A stretch of 64,000 bases of DNA from Mesorhizobium sp. Lineage in GTDB: Bacteria; Pseudomonadota; Alphaproteobacteria; Rhizobiales; Rhizobiaceae. The notes under the pieces were generated by a model. The model was not told the DNA's origin. It worked only from the letters and a program-made list of their open reading frames with translations, and searched no databases. How positions within the stretch are numbered: position 1 is the stretch's first letter; each line of letters opens with the position of its first letter. The DNA lies in contig NZ_SUGA01000011.1 of assembly GCF_004963255.1 (NCBI RefSeq), forward strand, positions 88,916 to 152,915, in the 5' to 3' direction. The translations under genes were made by a program, and so were the position numbers. Below, piece by piece: positions 57,769 to 64,000 of the stretch.

Positions 57769-57791
57769 TATATATCACGTTATCGATAATT
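57769..57791. promoter_or_regulatory. AT-rich promoter/operator region with TTATCGATAA palindrome
   Basis: TTATCGATAA (57780-57789) is a perfect ten-base palindrome in an AT-rich stretch (TTATATATCACG just before it) 14 bases upstream of the MarR-family ATG. MarR proteins usually bind such short AT-rich palindromes near their own promoter, so autoregulation is likely. Confidence 0.55.
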
Positions 57792-57803
57792 GGTGAGCGC
57801 GCT

Positions 57804-58289
57804 ATGGAAGACATTCTGCGATCTCTCGGCTTTCTCTGTCTCGGCAGCCGGATGAAGCGTATGGGCGAGCAGTTGCAAGCCGACACGCAGCGCGTGCTCG
57901 ACCGCCTCGACATGCGCATCCAGTCGAGCCAGTACCCGCTCCTCGCCGCGCTCGACCGGCTGGGGCCGCTGCCGGTCGGTGAGCTGGCGCAATCGCTGGG
58001 CGTCGCGCAACCGGGCGTAACGCGAAGCGTGGCGCTGCTTGCCGAGTTGGGGCTGGTCGAAGTCAACCCTGCGGATGACGACCAGCGGCGCAGGATCGTT
58101 TCGCTGACCGGCAACGGCAGGCGGCTGGTCGACCGCGCGAAACGGGACGTCTGGCCGAGCATCGAAAATGCCGTCGCGGATCTGTGCGCCGATCTTTCCG
58201 GGCCGCTGCTCGGCCAGCTTGCCGCCATCGAGGACCGGCTGGCCGAGACGCCGCTCCACCGTCGCGCCGAAAGGATCGCCGCGTCATGA
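57804..58289 (+). CDS. MarR-family transcriptional regulator
   Basis: 161 residues. The winged helix core is visible as SSQYPLLAALDRLGPLPVGE, LAQSLGVAQPGVTRSVALLAELG and the wing VNPADDDQRRRIVSLTGNG. ATG 57804 follows the AT-rich palindrome; an in-frame ATG at 57765 would translate that palindrome. It overlaps the downstream acetyltransferase gene by four bases, so the pair forms an operon in which the regulator probably controls its own expression and that of the enzyme. Confidence 0.92.
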   Translation: MEDILRSLGFLCLGSRMKRMGEQLQADTQRVLDRLDMRIQSSQYPLLAALDRLGPLPVGELAQSLGVAQPGVTRSVALLAELGLVEVNPADDDQRRRIVSLTGNGRRLVDRAKRDVWPSIENAVADLCADLSGPLLGQLAAIEDRLAETPLHRRAERIAAS

Positions 58290-58966
58290 AGCACTTCCTC
58301 GACCGTCCTGTCTGGAGCGCGCTCGAAACGCGGCAAAGAACCTTCGCCGAGGGTGACGATCTCGCGCGCCGGTACCGGCCATCGATCATCCCGTTCGCCG
58401 CCACGGCAACGGACGATCCGGAAAGCCTGCACGCGCTCGGAAGGCTTGTTCCCGCCGGCGAGACCGTCATCCTGGCTCAGGCCGAGAACATTGTCCTGCC
58501 GCCGGAGCTTGTCGCCACGATGACCGCCGATGCCGTGCAGATGATTGCCGAGCAAGCCTTGCAGACGGTCGCCGACCCCCGGATCGAACAGCTGACGCGA
58601 CAGGACGCCGCCGAGATGCTCGCGCTCGCCTCGCTGACGAAGCCTGGCCCGTTCACGCTGGAAGCCTTGAGCCTCGGCGAATTCTGGGGCGTGAAGATCG
58701 ACGGCAGGCTGGCCGCGATGGCCGGCGAGCGCATGAAGCAGCCCGGCTATTCGGAGCTCAGCGGCGTGTGCTCTCATCCGGATTTTCGCGGCGGCGGCCT
58801 CGCCAGGCTGTTGTCGCTGTTCGTTGCCAACCGCATCATGGCGCGCGGCGAAGTGCCATATCTGCACGCCTTCGCCAACAATGCAGCGGCGATAAAGCTT
58901 TACGAGTCGATCGGCTTCCGGCTGCGCAGCGTGATGAACATCGCGGTGGTTCAGCGGGCGGGGTGA
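58286..58966 (+). CDS. GNAT-family acetyltransferase (FR47-like)
   Basis: 226 residues. The C-terminal GNAT core includes GYSELSGVCSHPDFRGGGLA (acetyl-CoA loop), RLLSLFVANRIMARGEVPYL and HAFANNAAAIKLYESIGF. The N-terminal half (about 110 residues) is of the FR47 type with PFAATATDDPESLHALGRLV. The substrate may be an amine or a drug-like compound sensed by the MarR partner, but that is inference. The start ATG overlaps the regulator stop (ATGA). Palindromic element E starts 10 bases after the stop. Confidence 0.9.
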   Translation: MKHFLDRPVWSALETRQRTFAEGDDLARRYRPSIIPFAATATDDPESLHALGRLVPAGETVILAQAENIVLPPELVATMTADAVQMIAEQALQTVADPRIEQLTRQDAAEMLALASLTKPGPFTLEALSLGEFWGVKIDGRLAAMAGERMKQPGYSELSGVCSHPDFRGGGLARLLSLFVANRIMARGEVPYLHAFANNAAAIKLYESIGFRLRSVMNIAVVQRAG

Positions 58967-58976
58967 ACCGCCGGAT

Positions 58977-59160
58977 TCGTCATCCACGGGCGGAGCAAGG
59001 AGCGTAGCGACGCAGCGCAGACCCGAGGATCCATTCCGTGATGTCGACGCGCCGCGACGGCGCAGAATTCTACGCCGCAGCGCCCGACGCCCGAGGTAAC
59101 GGAATGGATTCCAGGGTCTCCGCGACGGAGCTACGCTCCTGCTTCGCCCTGGAATGACGA
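58977..59160. repeat. Large palindromic element E (~185 bp)
   Basis: The left arm CGTCATCCACGGGCGGAGCA, then GGAGCGTAGC and CAGACCCGAGGATCCATTCCG, pairs imperfectly with the right arm CGGAATGGATTCCAGGGTCT, then GCTACGCTCC and GCCCTGGAATGACG. The centre is GC-rich. It lies between the convergent GNAT and phoX genes and can terminate both. This type of element is widespread in Mesorhizobium from general knowledge. Confidence 0.85.
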
Positions 59161-59209
59161 CGTTGGGGGGGCTTCCGCCAGTCCCCAACGTCTGCGCTAC
59201 CTCAGCGCA

Positions 59210-61207
59210 TCACACCGCGATCTTGCCGCCGCCCTGCTTCGTGATCGCAACGACGGACGGCCGCACCGGCATGTCCGGCTTGAAGTCCGGCCAGCGGGTC
59301 GACGGATCCTCGTAGTAGGACGGGCGGCCAAAGGCTTCCCAGTCCTCGCCGCCGTCGCCCGGATGCTGGACGGCGACGAAAGCCGTCTGGTCGTCCGGCG
59401 CGAAGAGCGGGCCGCACATTTCGGCGCCGATCGGCACGCGGAAGAACAGTTTTGAGGTCGCCCGCGCCGCGCCTTCCGTGTCGACCGCCCAGAGGCCGTC
59501 GGTGCGGCCGGTGGCTTTCGGGCCCTGGCCATCGGTGGCGACCCACAGGCGCCCGGCGGAATCGATGGCGCAATTGTCCGGCATGCCGAACCAGCCATGG
59601 GCGGTGGTCGCGGTCGAGAAAGTGGCGCCGACATCGGCGACGGAAGGATCGCCGCATTTGAGCAGCACTTCCCACTTGCCCTTGGTCGCGGCGAAGTCGC
59701 CGCCATCCTCGACGATCTCGATGATGTGACCAAAGGCGTTGGAAGCACGCGGATTGGCGGCGTCGACCTGCTCGGCCTTGCGCTTGGAATTGTTGGTCAG
59801 CATGACATAGACCTTGCCGTTGCCGGCATTGGGCTGAATGTCCTCCGGCCGGTCCATCTTGGTGGCGCCGAGCAGGTCGGCGGCGCGCCGCGTCTCGATC
59901 AGAACGTCGGCCTGGGACGCGAAGCCGTTCTCCGCCGTCAGCGGGCCTTGCCCGAAGACGATCGGCATCCATTCGACCGAACCGTCCTCGGCGAATTTCG
60001 CCACATGGAGCGTGCCTTCGTCGAGCAGGTTCATGTTGGCGGCGCGGTCATGGGGGTTGAACCTGCCGGCGGTGACGAACTTGTAGACATAGTCGAAGCG
60101 CTCGTCGTCGCCGAGATAGAAGACGACGCGGCCATCCCTGGCGACGATCGACTCCGCGCCTTCGTGCTTGAAGCGGCCCATGGCGGTGCGCTTCCTCGGC
60201 ACGGAGTTGGGGTCGTTGACGTCGACCTCGACGATCCAGCCAAATCGATTGGGCTCGTTCGGCTCCTTGGCGAGGTTGAAGCGGTCGTAATGCGCGCCCC
60301 ATTCATAGGCGCCTTCCGGGATGCCGAGGCGCTTGTAGTTGGCGGCTTCCTTGTGGCCTTCCGGCAATTCGCCCGAGAAATAGCCATGGATGTTCTCCTC
60401 GGCCATCACATAGGTGCCCCAGGGCGTGACGCCGCCGGCGCAATTGTTGAGCGTGCCGATGACCTTGGCGCCGGAGGGATCGGCATTGGTCTTGAGGCGG
60501 TCATGACCGGCGGCCGGGCCGGAAAGCATCATCTCGGTGGTGGACATGATGCGGCGGTTGAGCTTGCCGTCGCGCACCACCTGCCATTTGCCGCTTTCCT
60601 TGCGGATCTCGACGATGGTGCCGCCATGCGCGGCCATTTCGACATCGACCTGCTGCTTCGACAGCGGTGCGACCTCGGCGGCCTTCTTGCCGTCCTTCTC
60701 GACGATCGAAACGATGCCGGGGAACATCAGATGCGGGTTTGTGTATTCGTGGTTGACGACCAGAAGCCCGTGCTCCGCCGAGCCGTCGATCGGGATGTAG
60801 CCGACATAGTCGTTGTTGTAGCCGAACTGTTTTGCCTGAGCCTCGGCCGACTGGTTCAGCGGATCGAAGTCGGGCGAATCGGCAAACAGCGGATCGCCCC
60901 AGCGCAGCAGCACGTCGGCATCATAGCCGGGCGCGACATGGTGCTTGTCGTCGATGCCGGCTTCGAGCTCGTCGAATTTGAAAGCGGAGCCTTCCGCCGC
61001 GCGCGCCTCGTCGGCGGCGACGAGCGCCAGCGGGCTGACGGTGGCGGCAATGGCCGAGACGGCCAGTGAGCCCATGAGAAAGCCACGGCGCGAGAAGCGC
61101 GCGGCGATGATCTCGCCCATGGTTCGGTTGTCGGTCGGGTTGACGGACGGACCGTCATTCTCCTCGAGCTGGCTGGTGCGGAAGCGGGTCTCAGGGGTCG
61201 CGGTCAT
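59210..61207 (-). CDS. phoX: PhoX-family alkaline phosphatase (DUF839)
   Basis: 665 residues. An unusually long N-terminal region leads to a twin-arginine signal FSRRGFLMGSLAVSAIAA with cleavage near ARAAEG. Family segments include LLVVNHEYTNPHLMFPG, NNCAGGVTPWGTYVMAEEN, RFGWIVEVDVNDP, GRVVFYLGDDERFDYVYKFV and FGMPDNCAIDSAGRLWVATD. PhoX enzymes are Tat-exported Ca/Fe-dependent phosphomonoesterases that release phosphate from organic esters. A direct-repeat Pho box lies 63 bases upstream, supporting PhoB control under phosphate limitation. Confidence 0.93.
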   Translation of the reverse strand: MTATPETRFRTSQLEENDGPSVNPTDNRTMGEIIAARFSRRGFLMGSLAVSAIAATVSPLALVAADEARAAEGSAFKFDELEAGIDDKHHVAPGYDADVLLRWGDPLFADSPDFDPLNQSAEAQAKQFGYNNDYVGYIPIDGSAEHGLLVVNHEYTNPHLMFPGIVSIVEKDGKKAAEVAPLSKQQVDVEMAAHGGTIVEIRKESGKWQVVRDGKLNRRIMSTTEMMLSGPAAGHDRLKTNADPSGAKVIGTLNNCAGGVTPWGTYVMAEENIHGYFSGELPEGHKEAANYKRLGIPEGAYEWGAHYDRFNLAKEPNEPNRFGWIVEVDVNDPNSVPRKRTAMGRFKHEGAESIVARDGRVVFYLGDDERFDYVYKFVTAGRFNPHDRAANMNLLDEGTLHVAKFAEDGSVEWMPIVFGQGPLTAENGFASQADVLIETRRAADLLGATKMDRPEDIQPNAGNGKVYVMLTNNSKRKAEQVDAANPRASNAFGHIIEIVEDGGDFAATKGKWEVLLKCGDPSVADVGATFSTATTAHGWFGMPDNCAIDSAGRLWVATDGQGPKATGRTDGLWAVDTEGAARATSKLFFRVPIGAEMCGPLFAPDDQTAFVAVQHPGDGGEDWEAFGRPSYYEDPSTRWPDFKPDMPVRPSVVAITKQGGGKIAV

Positions 61208-61269
61208 AGGCTGTTCCTCTGGCTTCTTGAGGTGGCTGGGGTTGACCTTTCGACCCCTAAAGCGTGCCG

Positions 61270-61287
61270 ATCACATTTTCGTGACAT
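61270..61287 (-). promoter_or_regulatory. Pho box upstream of phoX
   Basis: On the minus strand it reads ATGTCAC, a GAAA spacer, ATGTGAT: two seven-base direct repeats at an 11-base period, close to the PhoB consensus CTGTCAT-N4-CTGTCAT. It lies 63 bases before the phoX ATG. Confidence 0.72.
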
Positions 61288-61456
61288 CGCCATGATCAAA
61301 CCGCAAGATTGGTTTGCTGGCTGAGCAGCGGCTGGTCCAGCTTCAATCCCTGACGCGCATGTGGGATCGACCGCGCCCAGCTTGACGGTTTCGCCCGCTT
61401 CGGAAACAAGGGCTGCGGCCGGCGTGGCGACGGCGCTTCAAAAAAGGGGACGGCGA

Positions 61457-61795
61457 GTGAGTTTCTGGGGACTGGCGCAGCTCGGTATTTCGACCGTGAT
61501 GTTCCTGCTGGCGGCGATGGCGGCCAAGCAATGGGGGTTGGCGCCGAGCCTGGCCAAGCTCCTTGTGACGCTGGCGCTCTATACCGCCGGCAACCTGATC
61601 ATGCTGAGGCTGGTGCGCGAGTTCGGCATGTCGGTGGCGTTCAGCCTGTCGGCGGTGATCCAGCTTGTCGCGGTCAATGTCGTGGCCATCGCCTTTTTCG
61701 GCGAACGGCTCAATGCTTTCCAGGCAACCGGCATGGTGCTGGCGATCGCAGCCGTCGCCCTGATCACGCTCGGGCCCTATATGCAGAAGCTCTAA
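61457..61795 (+). CDS. Small EamA/SMR-like membrane protein
   Basis: 112 residues with four transmembrane helices (GISTVMFLLAAMAAKQW, LLVTLALYTAGNLIMLRLV, FSLSAVIQLVAVNVVAIAFFG and GMVLAIAAVALITLGPYM). The last pair with FGERLNAFQATGMVL resembles the half-EamA/SMR-type transporters that work as dimers. It lacks the membrane Glu at position 13-14 of EmrE/SugE, so a drug export role is not supported. GTG 61457 with GGGGACGG upstream is chosen; the frame is open to 61361 but that part looks non-coding. A PAP2 gene follows 13 bases later. Confidence 0.75.
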   Translation: MSFWGLAQLGISTVMFLLAAMAAKQWGLAPSLAKLLVTLALYTAGNLIMLRLVREFGMSVAFSLSAVIQLVAVNVVAIAFFGERLNAFQATGMVLAIAAVALITLGPYMQKL

Positions 61796-61808
61796 CCTCG
61801 AGCCTCTC

Positions 61809-62519
61809 ATGAAACCATCCGTCGGCGCGCTGCTTGCCAAGATCGAATTCCCCCTGCTTCTGGCCGGGTTGGTCATCGCCGGCGGGCTGTGGGGTTTCGA
61901 AGAACTGATGGAGGTGGCGCGGGCGACGACGCCGCACGCCTTCGACACCGAGATCCTGCTTGCCTTCCGCCATGCCGGGCAGCCGGACAGCCCGATCGGT
62001 CCGCTTTGGCTGCAGGGCGCGATGCGCGACATCACCGCGCTCGGCAGCACCGTGGTGCTGGTGCTGGTCACGACCGCGACAATCGTCTACCTCATGTTGA
62101 TCCGCGAGCCTTCGACGGCGCTGTTCGTGTTCGCGGCGGTGGCGGGCGGGCAAGTGCTTTCCACCTTGCTCAAGCACGAAGTCGACCGGCCCCGGCCCGA
62201 CCTCGTCTCGCACCTGGCCACCGAAACGTCGCTGTCCTTTCCAAGCGGACATGCCATGCTGTCGGCGGTGACCTATCTGACGCTCGGCTGTTTAGCGGCG
62301 CGCTTCCTTCCGGATCGCCGGACGAAGATCTTCGTGCTTTGCCTTGCCGTGCTGATCACCGTGGTGGTCGGCACCAGCCGCGTCTATCTCGGCGTGCACT
62401 GGCCGTCCGACGTGCTTGCCGGCTGGTGCGCGGGCTTCGCTTGGGCCATGCTGTGCTGGCTCGCGGCACGCCTGCTGCAGCGGCGCAAAGTGGTGGCCGA
62501 CAGCGACGTCGATGGTTGA
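61809..62519 (+). CDS. PAP2-family membrane phosphatase
   Basis: 236 residues with six transmembrane helices. The three phosphatase motifs are present: KHEVDRPRP, SFPSGHAM (catalytic His) and SRVYLGVHWPSD (catalytic His and Asp). Members dephosphorylate undecaprenyl pyrophosphate, phosphatidic acid or phosphatidylglycerol phosphate at the outer face of the inner membrane. The substrate here is open. It probably shares an operon with the small membrane protein upstream, and both might act on lipid carriers. Confidence 0.92.
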   Translation: MKPSVGALLAKIEFPLLLAGLVIAGGLWGFEELMEVARATTPHAFDTEILLAFRHAGQPDSPIGPLWLQGAMRDITALGSTVVLVLVTTATIVYLMLIREPSTALFVFAAVAGGQVLSTLLKHEVDRPRPDLVSHLATETSLSFPSGHAMLSAVTYLTLGCLAARFLPDRRTKIFVLCLAVLITVVVGTSRVYLGVHWPSDVLAGWCAGFAWAMLCWLAARLLQRRKVVADSDVDG

Positions 62520-62597
62520 AGCATTCAAAATGATGCTTGAGACATTGTAATATCTAAAATATACATCTTTCACATCTTCAGAAACAGGTTTCGGCCG

Positions 62598-62867
62598 ATG
62601 ATCACTGCCGCACAGATGCGCGCCGCGCGGGCGTTGACCGGCATCGACCAGAAGACGCTTGCCGAGCGTGCCGGGGTTTCGCTTCCGACGATCCAGCGGA
62701 TGGAAGCGAGCGAGGGCGTGGTCAGGGGCGTGGTCGACACGCTGATGAAGGTCATCCAGGCGCTCGACGAAGTCGGGGTGGAGCTGATCGGCGAGAACCA
62801 GGCCAGCGAGCGCGGCGGCAGGGGCGTGCGCCTCAAGGCCGCCGCGGCGCAGAACCCGCAAGGTTAA
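62598..62867 (+). CDS. Small XRE-family DNA-binding protein
   Basis: 89 residues. A single helix-turn-helix covers most of the protein (MRAARALTGIDQKTLAERAG, VSLPTIQRMEASEG), followed by a VDTLMKVIQALDEVGVELIG helix and a basic tail. It has the size of standalone Cro/C1-type regulators and could control itself. The upstream region (62520-62597) is strikingly AT-rich (TGTAATATCTAAAATATACAT), fitting a strong promoter or operator. There is no toxin gene next to it, so an antitoxin role is not supported. Confidence 0.85.
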   Translation: MITAAQMRAARALTGIDQKTLAERAGVSLPTIQRMEASEGVVRGVVDTLMKVIQALDEVGVELIGENQASERGGRGVRLKAAAAQNPQG

Positions 62868-62889
62868 GCCGCCGGCCTGGAAGACCGTC

Positions 62890-63759
62890 TCACATCGCCG
62901 CTTCGATCGGCTCGGCAAGCTTCGGATTGGCGCGCGCGGCGATCAGGCAGCCGGCGACGATGAGGCATGCGCCCGCCAGCGTTGTCCAGGCCAGCTTCTC
63001 GCCGAAGAAGAACCAGCCAAGCGCGATCGCCCAGATAAAGGCCGAGTATTCGGTCGGGATCAGATATTGCGCTTCGGCACGGGCGTAGGACCAGCTCATC
63101 AGGAATTGCCCGGCGAGCGACAGCAGCGCCACCCCGACCACGGGAAGCCAGAGATCGCGCGGCAGCGCAACGGCGAGCCAAGGTGCTGCGAGACCGAGGA
63201 TGATCGCGACGAAGAGGTTCTGGAACAGCATGATCTCGACCGGCCTGGCCAGCAGCGCCTGCTGCCGGAAGAGGATCAGATTGTAGGCGTAGAACACCGT
63301 CGATGCGAGCACCGCGGCCGTGCCGAGCAGGGCATCCGGCGAATGGCTTGCCGCCCCGAACTGGCCGGACAGTATGATCGCGACGCCCGCCATGCCGGCC
63401 AGCGACGCCCAGACCGCCTGCCGCCTTATGCGCTCGCCCAGCAACAATGCCGCAAGGAAAAGCGCGAACAGCGGCGCGACGAAGCTGAGCCCGATCGCCT
63501 CGGCGATCGGTAGCCTGGCCAGGCCCCAGAAGAACAAGACCAGGACGATGCCGACAATCGCGGCGCGCAACGCATGCAGGCCCAGCACCGGAAGACGCGG
63601 CTTCGAGCGCGGCCCCGCCGACCAAGCAGCGCCGGCGACCAGGGTCGAGACCATGCTGCGCCACAGCAGCGTGTTGTAAACACCGACCGCGATGGTCAGG
63701 GATTTCATCGCCGCATCCATGCCGGACAAAAGAAAGATCGCCAGCGCGCATATGAGCAC
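62890..63759 (-). CDS. DMT-family (EamA) transporter
   Basis: About 289 residues with ten transmembrane helices in two EamA repeats. Features are LLWRSMVSTLVAGAAW, LPIAEAIGLSFVAPLFALFL, ALLLGERIRRQAVWASLAG and the second-repeat LIPTEYSAFIWAIALGWFFF and FGEKLAWTTLAGACLIVAG. Such proteins export or import small metabolites. The start is uncertain: GTG 63759 opens just before helix 1; the frame is open further. Upstream, an ATG at 63815 in another frame starts MSDAVKTS and would join by a one-base change near 63792, so the 5' end may be frameshifted. Confidence 0.85.
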   Translation of the reverse strand: MLICALAIFLLSGMDAAMKSLTIAVGVYNTLLWRSMVSTLVAGAAWSAGPRSKPRLPVLGLHALRAAIVGIVLVLFFWGLARLPIAEAIGLSFVAPLFALFLAALLLGERIRRQAVWASLAGMAGVAIILSGQFGAASHSPDALLGTAAVLASTVFYAYNLILFRQQALLARPVEIMLFQNLFVAIILGLAAPWLAVALPRDLWLPVVGVALLSLAGQFLMSWSYARAEAQYLIPTEYSAFIWAIALGWFFFGEKLAWTTLAGACLIVAGCLIAARANPKLAEPIEAAM

Positions 63760-63912
63760 GGGGATTGTCGGCGAAACGGCGCCGGTCAGCTGGATGTCTT
63801 CACGGCATCGCTCATGGCAGCCGGATATCGCGGGGCGGGCGGAGCAGCCAGATGGCAGCGCCACCGATATGGCGGTCCAATCGCTATCGGCGAAATTCGA
63901 AACGCTGGCGGG

Positions 63913-63960
63913 ACAGCGCCCCCCTCTGGCCTGCCGGCCATCTCCCCCACAAGGAGGGCT
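63913..63960. repeat. Half palindromic element related to D
   Basis: CAGCGCCCCCCTCTGGCCTG, CCGGCCATCTCCCCCACAAG and GAGGG are one arm of a well-known Rhizobiales element; the complementary arm is missing or lies beyond the window. It shares TCTCCC..CACAAGG words with element D (51586-51730). Confidence 0.6.
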
Positions 63961-64000
63961 TTGCACGGAACTGAGTTGGTGATTCGGTAGGTCCGGAATG

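Noticed and set aside
62520..62867. Toxin-antitoxin module around the small XRE protein
   Set aside because: No toxin-like partner gene is adjacent: the neighbours are a PAP2 phosphatase and a convergent DMT transporter.

Overview
The window is about 65% GC, gene-dense, and looks like core chromosome of a Mesorhizobium-like member of the Rhizobiales (Alphaproteobacteria). The reasons are the gene content and order (dapD-dapE, def-fmt-truA, dnaK-dnaJ-pmtA-pyrF, glcB, phoX), the codon use, and several intergenic palindromic repeat families typical of this order. No rRNA, tRNA, CRISPR array, insertion sequence, phage gene or integrase was recognised. The placement rests on recognised families, not on a search.

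Layout. 0-2.3 kb: a truncated secreted Gly-Asn repeat protein, then a soluble histidine kinase and a LuxR-type response regulator. 2.2-8.3 kb: LOG-family protein, dapD, two small membrane proteins (the second apparently frameshifted), a ketopantoate-reductase-like protein and dapE. 8.3-14 kb: truA, a GNAT protein, fmt and def (all minus), then rmuC, a GFA-family protein and a CDF metal exporter. 14-20.8 kb: a 41-residue basic protein, a guanidine-II (mini-ykkC) riboswitch followed by sugE, an Ala/Glu-rich helical protein, two luciferase-like flavoproteins, an AI-2E-family membrane protein, an arylamine N-acetyltransferase and an inositol-monophosphatase-family protein. 20.8-26 kb: a LacI-type regulator divergent from a three-gene sugar ABC importer, with the same operator word in front of both. 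26-32.3 kb: dnaK, dnaJ, pmtA-like, an FMN reductase, pyrF and a DUF1330 protein. 32.2-36.6 kb: an unusual ATP-grasp enzyme and a translationally coupled galactose-oxidation-type operon (SDR, dgoK, dgoA, lactonase). 36.9-41.8 kb: a GGDEF-EAL protein and a divergent three-protein set (GT-C-like membrane protein, GtrB-like GT2, GtrA) that resembles a complete Gtr glycosylation system. 42-46.5 kb: gshB, a low-GC glycosyltransferase, a ComM-like AAA ATPase and a TetR regulator. 46.7-54.5 kb: a membrane protein with a clear TetR-type operator, an OmpA-like lipoprotein, an L,D-transpeptidase, malate synthase G, a HyuA-type protein and a CDGSH/ferredoxin fusion. 54.8-64 kb: an ABC-2 exporter, a DUF2156 protein, a MarR-GNAT pair, phoX with a Pho box, three small membrane or regulatory genes and a DMT transporter.

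The most distinctive feature is the density of intergenic structured repeats. There are four copies of a two-hairpin element of about 100-130 bp, all in the same orientation; two full and one decayed copy of a ~140 bp element with inverted ends; two copies of a ~45-70 bp palindrome; two larger palindromic elements plus a half element; and three purine-rich low-complexity hairpins. Several touch coding sequence: they supply stop codons, a Shine-Dalgarno sequence, or the last codons of a protein. No wholly new system is demonstrated. The best leads are the Gtr-like trio, the repeat-to-gene junctions, the frameshifted gene at 4583-5283 and the Gly-Asn repeat secreted protein at the left edge.
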